64,000 nt of DNA, taken from contig CAYPCQ010000011.1 of the NCBI GenBank assembly GCA_964409245.1, positions 34,422 through 98,421 of the forward strand. The letters run 5' to 3'. Of this stretch, positions 37,610 to 46,750 are shown piece after piece (within the stretch, counting starts at the first letter, position 1; each line of letters begins with the position of its first letter). The notes below the pieces were generated by a model that worked only from the letters and a program-made list of their open reading frames with translations, ran no database searches and was not told where the DNA came from. Both the position numbers and the translations under genes were made by a program. The DNA comes from CAIMWS01 sp964409245. Its GTDB lineage: Bacteria > Verrucomicrobiota > Verrucomicrobiia > Limisphaerales > UBA1319.

Positions 37610-37660
37610 GCGTTTTGTCAATAAGCTGGCTAATCATAGCCAACTAAACTCTTATTTCAC

Positions 37661-40600
37661 ATGTCAGTGCGAGCACCTGAACGAATTAATTTTGGAAAAA
37701 TCAAGGAAGTCATTGCCCCGCCGAACCTGATTGAATTGCAGGTTAATTCCTACCGGGAATTCCTCCAGGCAGAAATCGCGAATACTAAACGTAAAAATGT
37801 TGGTTTGCAGGCCGTATTTACCGAGGTTTTCCCAATCGAAAGCTATGATGGCAAAATCGTGCTCGACTATCACAGCTACGAAATTGGCGATGCGAAGATG
37901 GGTTGGTTGGAGAGCTTGCGGGAAGGTCTGACCTTTGGTGCCCCGCTGCATGTCACCTTCCTGCTCAAGGATGGATCCGGCAGCAAGGAGGAGAAGGTTT
38001 TCATGGGTGAGTTGCCGCTCATGACACCCCAAGGAACCTTTGTCATTAATGGGGCCGAGCGGGTTATCGTCAGTCAATTGCATCGTTCTCCAGGGTTGGC
38101 CTTTGAAGCCACTCAGCATCCCAATGGAAAAACCCTGCATTCGTTCCGGATCATTCCGGATCGTGGATCCTGGTATGAAGCCCAGTTTGACACCAGCGAT
38201 TTGCTCTACGTCTATTTGGACCGGAAGAAACGCCGCCGTAAATTCCTTACCACCACTTTCTTCAGAGCTTTGGGATACTCCACCAACGAAAGCATCCTGC
38301 AGCTTTTTTACGATATTGAAGAACTCACCATTAAGGAGGCTGAGGGCCGCGAAGATTTGCCGAACAAGGTCTTGATTGAAGACATTATTGATCCGGACAA
38401 AAATATTGCCGCTGCCCGCGCATTTGAGCCACTTTCCAAGTCGGTATTGCGGCAAATTGCCGATTTGGGGCTTTCTAAAGTCCGGGTGGTGGATACGCGC
38501 GTGGATGACGGCATCATGATCAAATGCCTGAAAAAGGATCCGACCAAGGACGAAGAAGAGGCTCTGAAAGATATCTATCGCCGTTTGCGGCCCGGTGATC
38601 CGCCCACGGCAGCCAATGCGCGTGCATTGATCAAACGCCTGTTCTTCGACCCCAAACGTTATGATTTGGGCCGCGTGGGACGCTATAAGATCAGTCAAAA
38701 GCTCGGGCTGAAGGCCGCGGATGAAAGCCGCATTCTTAGCAAGGAAGATTTAGTCGCCGCGACCAAATATTTGCTGCGCTTGAAAAAGGGCGAAGGATCC
38801 TTGGATGATATCGATCATCTGGGCAGTCGGCGCGTTCGTACGGTGGGTGAGCTTTTAGCCAACCAGTGCCGCGTTGGTTTGGCGCGCACAGAGCGCTTGG
38901 TCAAGGAACGGATGACGCTTTTCGATCAGAATGTGGACACGATGACACCACAGAAACTGATCAATCCCAAAGCGCTTTCGGCGGTGATCCGGGATTTCTT
39001 CGGCCGCAGCCAGTTGAGCCAGTTCATGGATCAGATCAATCCGCTGGCAGAGATGACTCACAAACGGCGTTTGTCCGCCCTCGGGCCAGGGGGCCTTTCC
39101 CGGGATCGTGCTGGTTTCGAGGTGCGCGATGTGCACCCTTCCCATTACGGTCGTATTTGCCCGATTGAAACACCTGAAGGCCCAAACATTGGTTTGATTG
39201 CCTCGCTCGCGACTTTCGCGAGGGTCAATGATTTTGGGTTCATTGAAACTCCCTATCGCAAAGTGGAGAAGGGCAGGGTGACCCAGCAAATTGAATACCT
39301 GACCGCTGACCGGGAAGAGCCGTTTGTCATCGCCCAGGCTAACTCCATCATTGACGATAAAGGCAATTTTGTAACGGAGCGCGTCACTTGCCGGTTCAAA
39401 GGAGACTTCATTGAAGTTGAGCCTGCCAACGTCCACTACATGGATGTTTCCCCCAAACAGCTGGTTTCAGTGGCGGCCGGTTTGATACCATTCCTTGAAC
39501 ACGACGATGCCAACCGCGCGCTGATGGGTTCCAACATGCAACGGCAGGCGGTGCCATTGCTGCTGACCGAAGCCCCATTGGTTGCCACGGGATTGGAGGA
39601 CCGCGTTGCGCGGGATTCATGTGCGGTGATCCTGGCTGAGGACCATGGCAAAGTAGCCATGGTGGCGGCTGATAAAATCGTGCTGACGGCGGACGGCAAA
39701 CTGCCGGACACCAAGAAAAAATTAAAGCATGATCCCGCCCAAGGGATACAAGTATATCCATTGCGGAAGTTCATGCGCAGCAACGCCGCTACTTGCATCA
39801 ATCAAAAGGTGCTCGTAGCCAAGGGTGACAACATCAAGAAGGGCCAGGTGATCGCTGACGGTCCGTGTACCAGCGGTGGCGAATTGGCGCTGGGCCGAAA
39901 CATCCTGGTGGCTTTCATGCCGTGGAACGGATATAACTTCGAGGACGCCATCCTGATCAGCGAACGCATCGTGAAGGATGATGTTTTTACCTCCATCCAC
40001 ATCGATGAGTTTGAAGTGGGCGCTCGCGACACAAAGCTCGGGCCGGAAGAAATCACGCGCGATATTCCCAACCTTGGTGAGGAAGCGCTGAAGAACCTTG
40101 GTCCTGACGGGGTGATCCGCATTGGCGCCGAAGTGAAGCCCGGAGACATTCTGGTCGGCAAAATCACGCCCAAGAGCGAAACCGAATTAGCCCCTGAGGA
40201 ACGATTGCTGCGCGCCATTTTCGGCGAGAAGGCGGCGGATGTGAAAGACACCTCTTTGAAAGTTCCTTCCGGGACTTATGGCATTGTCATGGATGTCAAG
40301 GTTTCGGCCAAGAAAGAAGTGGAAAAAGCCAGTGCGGCCAAGATTTCCACCGCGGATATCAAAAAGCACAGCAAGCAGTTGCAGGAAGAGTTCAAATCCA
40401 AAACCGATGAACTCCGGGAGCAGCTGACGGAAGCTTTGAGCAATATTTTGCTGGGTGAAAAAATCCCGCTGGATGTGGTTAACTCGGAAACGGGCGAGAT
40501 CATTATTCCGGCCAATCGCAAAATCACCAAAACACTGCTCCGCAAACTCGCAGGGGTTTATGATCGCATCGAAATCGATCCGTCCCCCATCCGCAATAAA

Positions 40601-41491
40601 ATCAATGAGATCATCGGATCGTTTAAGAAAAAATTCGACGATCTCCAGATGCAGCACGACGAGGAGATGGAGCGGATCGAATCCGGGGACGATGTCGATC
40701 CGGGAATCATCAAATCCGTAAAGGTTTACATCGCCTCCAAGCGCAAGCTGTCAGTGGGTGATAAAATGGCCGGCCGCCATGGCAATAAAGGTGTCGTGGC
40801 CAAGATCGTGCCGGAGGAAGACATGCCGTTTCTGGCGGAAGGCACAGCGGTGGATATTGTGTTGAATCCGCTCGGTGTGCCCTCCCGTATGAATGTCGGC
40901 CAGGTGCTGGAAACACATCTTGGATGGGCAGCGCGGTTGTTGGGCATGCGCTTCGCCACGCCGGTCTTCGACGGCATCAAGGAAAAAGATATCCGCGGTT
41001 ATTTGAAGCAGGCCAGCCTGCCTGAACATGGAAAGGTGCATCTGTATGACGGGCGAACCGGCGATCCCTTCGACCAGGAAATCGTAGTGGGATACATTTA
41101 CATGATGAAACTGGGCCACTTGGTGGCGGATAAAATCCACGCCCGGGCGGTGGGGCCGTATTCGCTGGTCACCCAGCAACCCTTGGGCGGCAAAGCACAG
41201 TATGGCGGCCAGCGTTTCGGCGAAATGGAAGTGTGGGCCCTGGAAGCCTACGGAGCGGCTTACACTTTGCAGGAATTGCTCACCGTGAAATCGGATGATG
41301 TTCAAGGCCGCACCCGGATTTATGAAAGCATTGTCAAGGGTGACAATGCCTTGGAAGCCGGCATACCCGAGTCATTCAACGTGCTGGTCAAGGAGATGCA
41401 ATCACTGGGATTGGATGTGAAAGTCGGCTACGTCAATACCGGCGAACCCACTATGGACGCGGCGACTTTCGCCACCTTGACCCACTCATAA
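37661..41491 (+). CDS. rpoB: DNA-directed RNA polymerase subunit beta
   Basis: 1276 residues. Fork and catalytic regions are intact: FFGRSQLSQFMDQINPLAE then HKRRLSALGPGG (rifampicin pocket; residues equal to E. coli D516, H526 and S531 are wild type, N518 is Ile), HYGRICPIETPEGPNIGL, NGYNFEDAI, KMAGRHGNKGVV and the C-terminal FGEMEVWALEAYGAA. A charged helical insertion near residues 880-1010 (KKEVEKASAAKIST onward) corresponds to the lineage insertion common in Gram-negative-type beta subunits. 205 bases after rplL, with two hairpins between. Confidence 0.98.
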   Translation: MSVRAPERINFGKIKEVIAPPNLIELQVNSYREFLQAEIANTKRKNVGLQAVFTEVFPIESYDGKIVLDYHSYEIGDAKMGWLESLREGLTFGAPLHVTFLLKDGSGSKEEKVFMGELPLMTPQGTFVINGAERVIVSQLHRSPGLAFEATQHPNGKTLHSFRIIPDRGSWYEAQFDTSDLLYVYLDRKKRRRKFLTTTFFRALGYSTNESILQLFYDIEELTIKEAEGREDLPNKVLIEDIIDPDKNIAAARAFEPLSKSVLRQIADLGLSKVRVVDTRVDDGIMIKCLKKDPTKDEEEALKDIYRRLRPGDPPTAANARALIKRLFFDPKRYDLGRVGRYKISQKLGLKAADESRILSKEDLVAATKYLLRLKKGEGSLDDIDHLGSRRVRTVGELLANQCRVGLARTERLVKERMTLFDQNVDTMTPQKLINPKALSAVIRDFFGRSQLSQFMDQINPLAEMTHKRRLSALGPGGLSRDRAGFEVRDVHPSHYGRICPIETPEGPNIGLIASLATFARVNDFGFIETPYRKVEKGRVTQQIEYLTADREEPFVIAQANSIIDDKGNFVTERVTCRFKGDFIEVEPANVHYMDVSPKQLVSVAAGLIPFLEHDDANRALMGSNMQRQAVPLLLTEAPLVATGLEDRVARDSCAVILAEDHGKVAMVAADKIVLTADGKLPDTKKKLKHDPAQGIQVYPLRKFMRSNAATCINQKVLVAKGDNIKKGQVIADGPCTSGGELALGRNILVAFMPWNGYNFEDAILISERIVKDDVFTSIHIDEFEVGARDTKLGPEEITRDIPNLGEEALKNLGPDGVIRIGAEVKPGDILVGKITPKSETELAPEERLLRAIFGEKAADVKDTSLKVPSGTYGIVMDVKVSAKKEVEKASAAKISTADIKKHSKQLQEEFKSKTDELREQLTEALSNILLGEKIPLDVVNSETGEIIIPANRKITKTLLRKLAGVYDRIEIDPSPIRNKINEIIGSFKKKFDDLQMQHDEEMERIESGDDVDPGIIKSVKVYIASKRKLSVGDKMAGRHGNKGVVAKIVPEEDMPFLAEGTAVDIVLNPLGVPSRMNVGQVLETHLGWAARLLGMRFATPVFDGIKEKDIRGYLKQASLPEHGKVHLYDGRTGDPFDQEIVVGYIYMMKLGHLVADKIHARAVGPYSLVTQQPLGGKAQYGGQRFGEMEVWALEAYGAAYTLQELLTVKSDDVQGRTRIYESIVKGDNALEAGIPESFNVLVKEMQSLGLDVKVGYVNTGEPTMDAATFATLTHS

Positions 41492-41530
41492 GCAAAAATA
41501 TTTGCAGATCCAAACTTCGAGACGAAAGAT

Positions 41531-44500
41531 ATGATGACCTCCAAAGAAACCGCACGCGAGTTGCTGGGGCTGGAAAAGGTAAACCAGGTGGATTATGTGG
41601 CCATCACGGTGGCTTCGCCTGATGCCATCCGTGCCTGGTCCAAGGGTGAAGTCAAAAACCCGGAAACCATCAACTACCGTACCTTCAAGCCTGAAAAAGG
41701 CGGTCTGTTTTGTGAGCGGATTTTCGGTCCGGTGAAGGACTGGGAGTGCATGTGCGGCAAGTATAAACGGATCAAGCATCGGGGCGTGGTTTGTGATCGG
41801 TGCGGTGTGGAAGTCACCCTCTCGCGGGTTCGCCGTGAACGCATGGGGCACATTGAATTGGCGGTGCCGGTTTCCCATATCTGGTTTTTCAAGTGCATGC
41901 CGTCCCGTATCGGTTTGATCCTGGACATGACGGCCAGGGACTTGGAACGGGTCATCTACTACGAGGATTACCTCGTGATCGATCCGGGCAATACGCCGCT
42001 GAAATTGCACCAGCTGCTCAGCGAAATGGAATACCGGGAGGCGCGTGAAACTTTTGGCCCCGATAACTTCACGGCCAAGATGGGAGCGGAAGCGGTGCGC
42101 GATGCGCTGGCCAAGGTGGATCTGCAACGGCAAATCGACGCCCTGCAAAATTCCATGGGAGAAACCAAGAGCAAGCAAATCCGGAAAAAGCTGGCCAAAC
42201 GCATTAAGATCCTCCAAGGATTCCTTTCTTCCCGCAGCCGTCCGGAGTGGATGATCCTTACTGTGTTACCGGTCATTCCCCCGGATCTCCGGCCCTTGGT
42301 TCCTTTGGAAGGCGGCCGGTTTGCGACCTCGGATCTGAATGATCTTTATCGCCGGGTGATCAACCGCAATAACCGCCTCAAAAACCTGCTCCAGTTGAAG
42401 ACGCCCGAGGTGATTATCCGCAACGAAAAGAGAATGCTGCAGGAAGCCGTTGATGCCCTGCTGGATAACGGCCGCCATGGGCGGGCGGTGACCGGCGCGG
42501 GAAATCGGCCGCTGAAATCCCTTAGCGACATGCTCAAGGGCAAAAGCGGTCGTTTCCGCCAGAACCTGCTCGGCAAACGCGTCGATTATTCCGGCCGTTC
42601 GGTCATCGTCATTGGCCCCGAATTGAAGCTGAATCAATGCGGATTGCCCAAAAAGATGGCGTTAGTCCTGTTTGAGCCGTTCATTATTCGGCGCCTCAAA
42701 GAATTAGGCTATGTCCATACGGTGCGCTCCGCCAAAAAAATGATCGAGCGCCAGTCTTCGGAGGTCTGGGACGTTCTGGAAGAGGTCACCAAGGGGCATC
42801 CGGTCATGCTGAACCGTGCCCCCACTTTGCATCGCCTTTCGATCCAGGCGTTTGAGCCGGTGTTGATCGAAGGTGAAGCCATCCGCATTCATCCGCTGGT
42901 TTGCACCGCCTATAATGCCGACTTTGACGGCGACCAGATGGCCGTGCATGTTCCGCTCTCAGTGGAGGCCCAGATGGAGGCCCGGCTGCTGATGATGGCG
43001 CCGCTGAATATTTTCAGCCCGTCCAGCGGCAAACCGATCATGACCCCGACGCAGGACATCACTCTTGGGTGCTATTACCTGACGGCGAATCCGCGCGATG
43101 TGGGACAGGGCGCCAAACCCAGCCGATTGAAACTGTTTGGCAACAAGAGCGAAGTGATTTTCGCCCAGATGGACGGCGCGGTGCGCACGCATGACCGCAT
43201 TCTGATGGCCAATCCCGATTTGGGGCGGAAAACTGTCTACGGGGATGCCACCAAGAAGGCGATTGAAACGACGGTCGGGCGCGTTGTGTTCAGCGAAGTC
43301 TGGCCGGAGGAACTGGGTTTCCCAAACCGCCAGATCGGCAAAGGCCAGTTGGGCGATTTGATTTGGAACTGTTACAAATTGTGCGGGCATGATCGTACTA
43401 TTGTCACCCTTGACAAGTTGAAGGAGCTGGGCTTCCGCGAAGCGACCCAGGCGGGGGTATCCATTGGTATTGATGACATGATCATTCCCAAAGAAAAGGG
43501 GCAAGAAATTGAAAACGCCCAAAAACAGATTTCCGAGGTCGAAAAACAATACCGCAAAGGTGTCATCACTCCTGGCGAACGCTATAATAAGGTGGTCGAT
43601 ATCTGGACGCATTGCACGGACCAGATTGCCAACGTCATGTTGAAAACCTTGGAGCAGAACCAAGGCAAGCGTGAATACAATCCGTTGTGGCTGATGGTCG
43701 ATTCCGGCGCGCGCGGCAATCGGCAGCAAGTCCGCCAGCTGGCGGGCGTTCGCGGCCTGATGGCCAAGCCTTCCGGGGACATCATCGAAAAGCCGATTCT
43801 CTCCAATTTCCGCGAGGGACTCACGGTGCTGGAGTATTTCATCTCGACGCACGGCGCCCGCAAAGGTCTGGCTGATACAGCGTTGAAAACGGCCGATTCG
43901 GGTTACATGACGCGCAAACTCGTCGATGTCGCTCAAGATGTGATCATTCGCGAAAAGGACTGCGGCACCTTTAACGGGGTATGGGTGGGGGCCATTTACG
44001 AGGGTGAGGATTTAGTGGTGTCCTTGAGCAGCCGCATTGTGGGTCGTTTTTCCTGCGATGACGTGTTCGATCCGCTCAATCCCAAACAAAAGCTGGTGGC
44101 CGCCAACGAGGAGATTGACGAAATCAAATCCAAGCAAATCGAGCTGAGCGGAACTGAACGGGTGAAGATCCGCTCGGTGCTGACCTGCGAGAGTAAAGAC
44201 GGAGTTTGCATTGGCTGCTATGGACGCAACCTGGCCGTGGGTGAAACCGTCAAGATGGGCGAGGCAGTGGGCATTATCGCGGCGCAGTCGATTGGTGAAC
44301 CGGGAACGCAGTTAACCATGCGTACCTTCCATATCGGCGGCACCGCTGCCCAGGTCTACAAGCAGCCGCAAATCAAGGCCAAGCACGATGGCATCCTGCG
44401 TTATAACGAGTTGCGCATCGTCCCCTTGAAGGATGGCAACTTCATCGTTCTGAACAAGAACGGATCCTTGTCCATTCTGACCGATGATGGGCGCGAACTG

Positions 44501-45679
44501 GAAACCCACAACGTGGTGGTGGGGGCAGTCATTTCCATTGCCAATGGCAGCCGGGTCAAGAAAGGCGACACCTTCGTCGAGTGGGATCCATACAACGTCC
44601 CCATCCTTTCTGAAAAAGCGGGACGCATTCAGTTTTCGGATATTATTGATGGCGTCACGATGAAGCAGGAGGTTGATGAGGCCACCAACCAAAAGGCCAT
44701 CGTTATCATCGAACATAAGGAAGATCTGCGCCCCCAGATCAACATTCTGGACGAGCATGGCGAAACCATAGCCAGCTATCCAATCCCTTCCGGCGCTCAT
44801 ATCGTGGTGGATGAGGGCGATAGGATTGTCGCCGGGACGTTGATGGCAAAAACGCCGCGGAAAACGTCCAAGACCAAGGACATCACCGGCGGTTTGCCGC
44901 GCGTGGCGGAATTATTTGAAGCCCGGCGTCCGAAGGAAGCTGCAGAAATATCCAAAATCGATGGCGTCGTGGATTTTGGGCCGACCGTGCGGGGCAAGCG
45001 GTGCATCCTTATTCGGGATCCCAAGACCGGTGTGGAAGAGGAACATCTGGTGCCGATTGGCAAGCACGTGATTGTGTTCAAGGGCGACTTTGTGAAGAAG
45101 GGGCAGCAATTGACCGAAGGCCCGATTGTTCCTCACGAAATCCTGGATGTTTGCGGTCCGCAGGAATTGCAGGAACACTTGGTCAACGAAGTGCAGGAAG
45201 TTTATCGTCTGCAAGGTGTGACCATCAACGACAAGCACATCGAGATCATTGTGCGCCAAATGCTAAGGAAAGTGCGCATCACCGAGCCTGGTGACACCAC
45301 CTTCCTGTGGGGAGAGCAAATTGAGAAAATCGCTTTCGAGGCGGAAAACCAGCGGGTGGAGAAAATGGGTGGCAAGCCAGCCGAAGCGCAACCGGTTTTG
45401 CTGGGCATAACCAAAGCCTCCTTGGAAACCGACAGCTTCCTGAGCGCGGCATCGTTCCAGGATACCACCCGGGTATTAACCGATGCCGCCACGATGGGAC
45501 GGGTGGATCCGTTGCATGGCTTCAAGGAAAATGTCATCATGGGCCACATTATTCCAGCTGGAACCGGCTTCGGTATGCACCGCAACATCCACATGCGGCC
45601 ATTAGTTGAAATCTTGCCGGAGGAACCTGCTCAGGATCAGGCACCTGTAGAGGAACCGGAGCCCGTGAATGAAGGTTGA
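41531..45679 (+). CDS. rpoC: DNA-directed RNA polymerase subunit beta'
   Basis: 1382 residues from ATG-ATG at 41531. N-terminal zinc site (CMCGKYKRIKHRGVVCDRCG), the catalytic Mg-binding NADFDGDQM (near base 42920), bridge helix region GYMTRKLVDVAQDVI and second zinc cluster (LTCESKDGVCIGCYGR). Ends with an acidic Pro/Glu tail. 39 bases after rpoB in the same operon. Confidence 0.98.
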   Translation: MMTSKETARELLGLEKVNQVDYVAITVASPDAIRAWSKGEVKNPETINYRTFKPEKGGLFCERIFGPVKDWECMCGKYKRIKHRGVVCDRCGVEVTLSRVRRERMGHIELAVPVSHIWFFKCMPSRIGLILDMTARDLERVIYYEDYLVIDPGNTPLKLHQLLSEMEYREARETFGPDNFTAKMGAEAVRDALAKVDLQRQIDALQNSMGETKSKQIRKKLAKRIKILQGFLSSRSRPEWMILTVLPVIPPDLRPLVPLEGGRFATSDLNDLYRRVINRNNRLKNLLQLKTPEVIIRNEKRMLQEAVDALLDNGRHGRAVTGAGNRPLKSLSDMLKGKSGRFRQNLLGKRVDYSGRSVIVIGPELKLNQCGLPKKMALVLFEPFIIRRLKELGYVHTVRSAKKMIERQSSEVWDVLEEVTKGHPVMLNRAPTLHRLSIQAFEPVLIEGEAIRIHPLVCTAYNADFDGDQMAVHVPLSVEAQMEARLLMMAPLNIFSPSSGKPIMTPTQDITLGCYYLTANPRDVGQGAKPSRLKLFGNKSEVIFAQMDGAVRTHDRILMANPDLGRKTVYGDATKKAIETTVGRVVFSEVWPEELGFPNRQIGKGQLGDLIWNCYKLCGHDRTIVTLDKLKELGFREATQAGVSIGIDDMIIPKEKGQEIENAQKQISEVEKQYRKGVITPGERYNKVVDIWTHCTDQIANVMLKTLEQNQGKREYNPLWLMVDSGARGNRQQVRQLAGVRGLMAKPSGDIIEKPILSNFREGLTVLEYFISTHGARKGLADTALKTADSGYMTRKLVDVAQDVIIREKDCGTFNGVWVGAIYEGEDLVVSLSSRIVGRFSCDDVFDPLNPKQKLVAANEEIDEIKSKQIELSGTERVKIRSVLTCESKDGVCIGCYGRNLAVGETVKMGEAVGIIAAQSIGEPGTQLTMRTFHIGGTAAQVYKQPQIKAKHDGILRYNELRIVPLKDGNFIVLNKNGSLSILTDDGRELETHNVVVGAVISIANGSRVKKGDTFVEWDPYNVPILSEKAGRIQFSDIIDGVTMKQEVDEATNQKAIVIIEHKEDLRPQINILDEHGETIASYPIPSGAHIVVDEGDRIVAGTLMAKTPRKTSKTKDITGGLPRVAELFEARRPKEAAEISKIDGVVDFGPTVRGKRCILIRDPKTGVEEEHLVPIGKHVIVFKGDFVKKGQQLTEGPIVPHEILDVCGPQELQEHLVNEVQEVYRLQGVTINDKHIEIIVRQMLRKVRITEPGDTTFLWGEQIEKIAFEAENQRVEKMGGKPAEAQPVLLGITKASLETDSFLSAASFQDTTRVLTDAATMGRVDPLHGFKENVIMGHIIPAGTGFGMHRNIHMRPLVEILPEEPAQDQAPVEEPEPVNEG

Positions 45680-45699
45680 AAAAATATTTTAAAAAACTG

Positions 45700-45727
45700 T
45701 TGCAACGGGGAAGGTGTCTGTTAATAT
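45700..45727 (+). promoter_or_regulatory. Promoter candidate for the str genes
   Basis: TTGCAA (45700-45705), 16-base spacer, TAATAT (45722-45727), 51 bases before the rpsL start. Each box matches the consensus at four of six bases. It would let rpsL-rpsG be expressed apart from rpoBC. Confidence 0.45.
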
Positions 45728-45738
45728 CCGCAGTCCAT

Positions 45739-45757
45739 TTCCCCGAGGCTTGGGGAA
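45739..45757 (+). other. Leader hairpin upstream of rpsL
   Basis: TTCCCC (45739-45744) pairs with GGGGAA (45752-45757) around a seven-base loop, just after the expected transcription start of the candidate promoter at 45700. Could stabilise the 5' end or serve translational control. Confidence 0.4.
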
Positions 45758-45778
45758 CAATTAAACGGAAAATTAAAA

Positions 45779-46177
45779 ATGCCGACTATTAATCAACTCG
45801 TCCGGAAAGGGCGAAGCAGGATCAAGTATAAGTCCAAAGCTCCGGCTTTGGCCCGGGCGCCATTCCGTCGCGGGGTTTGTTTGCAGGTAATGACCCGCAC
45901 GCCGAAAAAGCCCAACTCAGCCATGCGTAAAGTGGCTAAGGTGCGCCTTTCCAATGGTTTTGAAGTGATCGCCTACATACCTGATGAAGGCCATAACTTG
46001 CAGGAACATTCCATCGTTTTAGTGCGTGGTGGCCGTGTCAAGGATTTGCCCGGTGTGCGTTATCACATCGTGCGTGGAACGTTGGATGCCACAGGGGTGG
46101 AGAAGCGCCGAGTCAGCCGATCCAAGTATGGGGTTAAGCGGCCCAAGGCAGTCAAAGCCGCCGCAGCCTCCGCGTAA
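45779..46177 (+). CDS. rpsL: 30S ribosomal protein S12
   Basis: 132 residues. Decoding-centre protein. TPKKPNSAMRKVAKVRL carries the Lys at the streptomycin-determining position (E. coli K43) and LPGVRYHIVRG the second one (K88), both wild type. C-terminal tail is Lys/Ala rich. No Shine-Dalgarno (AATTAAAAATG). Confidence 0.98.
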   Translation: MPTINQLVRKGRSRIKYKSKAPALARAPFRRGVCLQVMTRTPKKPNSAMRKVAKVRLSNGFEVIAYIPDEGHNLQEHSIVLVRGGRVKDLPGVRYHIVRGTLDATGVEKRRVSRSKYGVKRPKAVKAAAASA

Positions 46178-46202
46178 CATGTTATTTTAATCGATTTTAT
46201 CT

Positions 46203-46676
46203 ATGTCACGAAGACGACGTGCAGTTTCCCGGCCTTTAGTAGAAGATACCAGGCACCATAGTGCGCTGGTCACGCGATTGGTGAACACCGTCATGAAGTG
46301 GGGGCAGAAGACGGTGGCTCAGAGAATAGTCTATGATGCCTTGGATCAGATCAGCACCAAGAATCCGACGGTCGATCCCTTGGAGATTTTCCAGCGGGCG
46401 GTTGACAACGCCAAACCCCGGTTGGAGGTAAAATCCCGCCGCGTTGGCGGTGCCACCTACCAGGTGCCCTTGGAAGTCCCTGCGGAACGGCAGGCGGCCT
46501 TGGCCCTGAGATGGATTGTTGATTTTGCCGATGCGCGCAAAGGAGTGCCGATGAAAGAAGCGCTGGCGGCAGAGATACTCGAAGCGGCTGAAGGTCATGG
46601 TAACGCCATCCGCAAACGTGATGACGTGCATAAAATGGCCCAAGCCAACAAGGCTTTTGCCCACTTCCGGTGGTAA
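46203..46676 (+). CDS. rpsG: 30S ribosomal protein S7
   Basis: 157 residues. Nucleates assembly of the 30S head and contacts E-site tRNA. SRRRRAVSRPL start, VKSRRVGGATYQVP and NKAFAHFRW end are typical. Followed 18 bases later by a strong terminator, which is unusual within the str operon. Confidence 0.98.
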   Translation: MSRRRRAVSRPLVEDTRHHSALVTRLVNTVMKWGQKTVAQRIVYDALDQISTKNPTVDPLEIFQRAVDNAKPRLEVKSRRVGGATYQVPLEVPAERQAALALRWIVDFADARKGVPMKEALAAEILEAAEGHGNAIRKRDDVHKMAQANKAFAHFRW

Positions 46677-46694
46677 TTGGAGGTGGGTTGAATT

Positions 46695-46728
46695 CGCCCC
46701 GCGGAGTAATGAACGGGGCGTTTTTTTT
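46695..46728 (+). terminator. Intrinsic terminator between rpsG and fusA
   Basis: CGCCCCG (46695-46701) pairs with CGGGGCG (46714-46720) over seven G/C-rich pairs with a 12-base loop, followed at once by eight T (46721-46728). This is as good as the terminator that ends the whole cluster. Confidence 0.85.
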
Positions 46729-46750
46729 CCTCATGACAAGAATTTAATTA

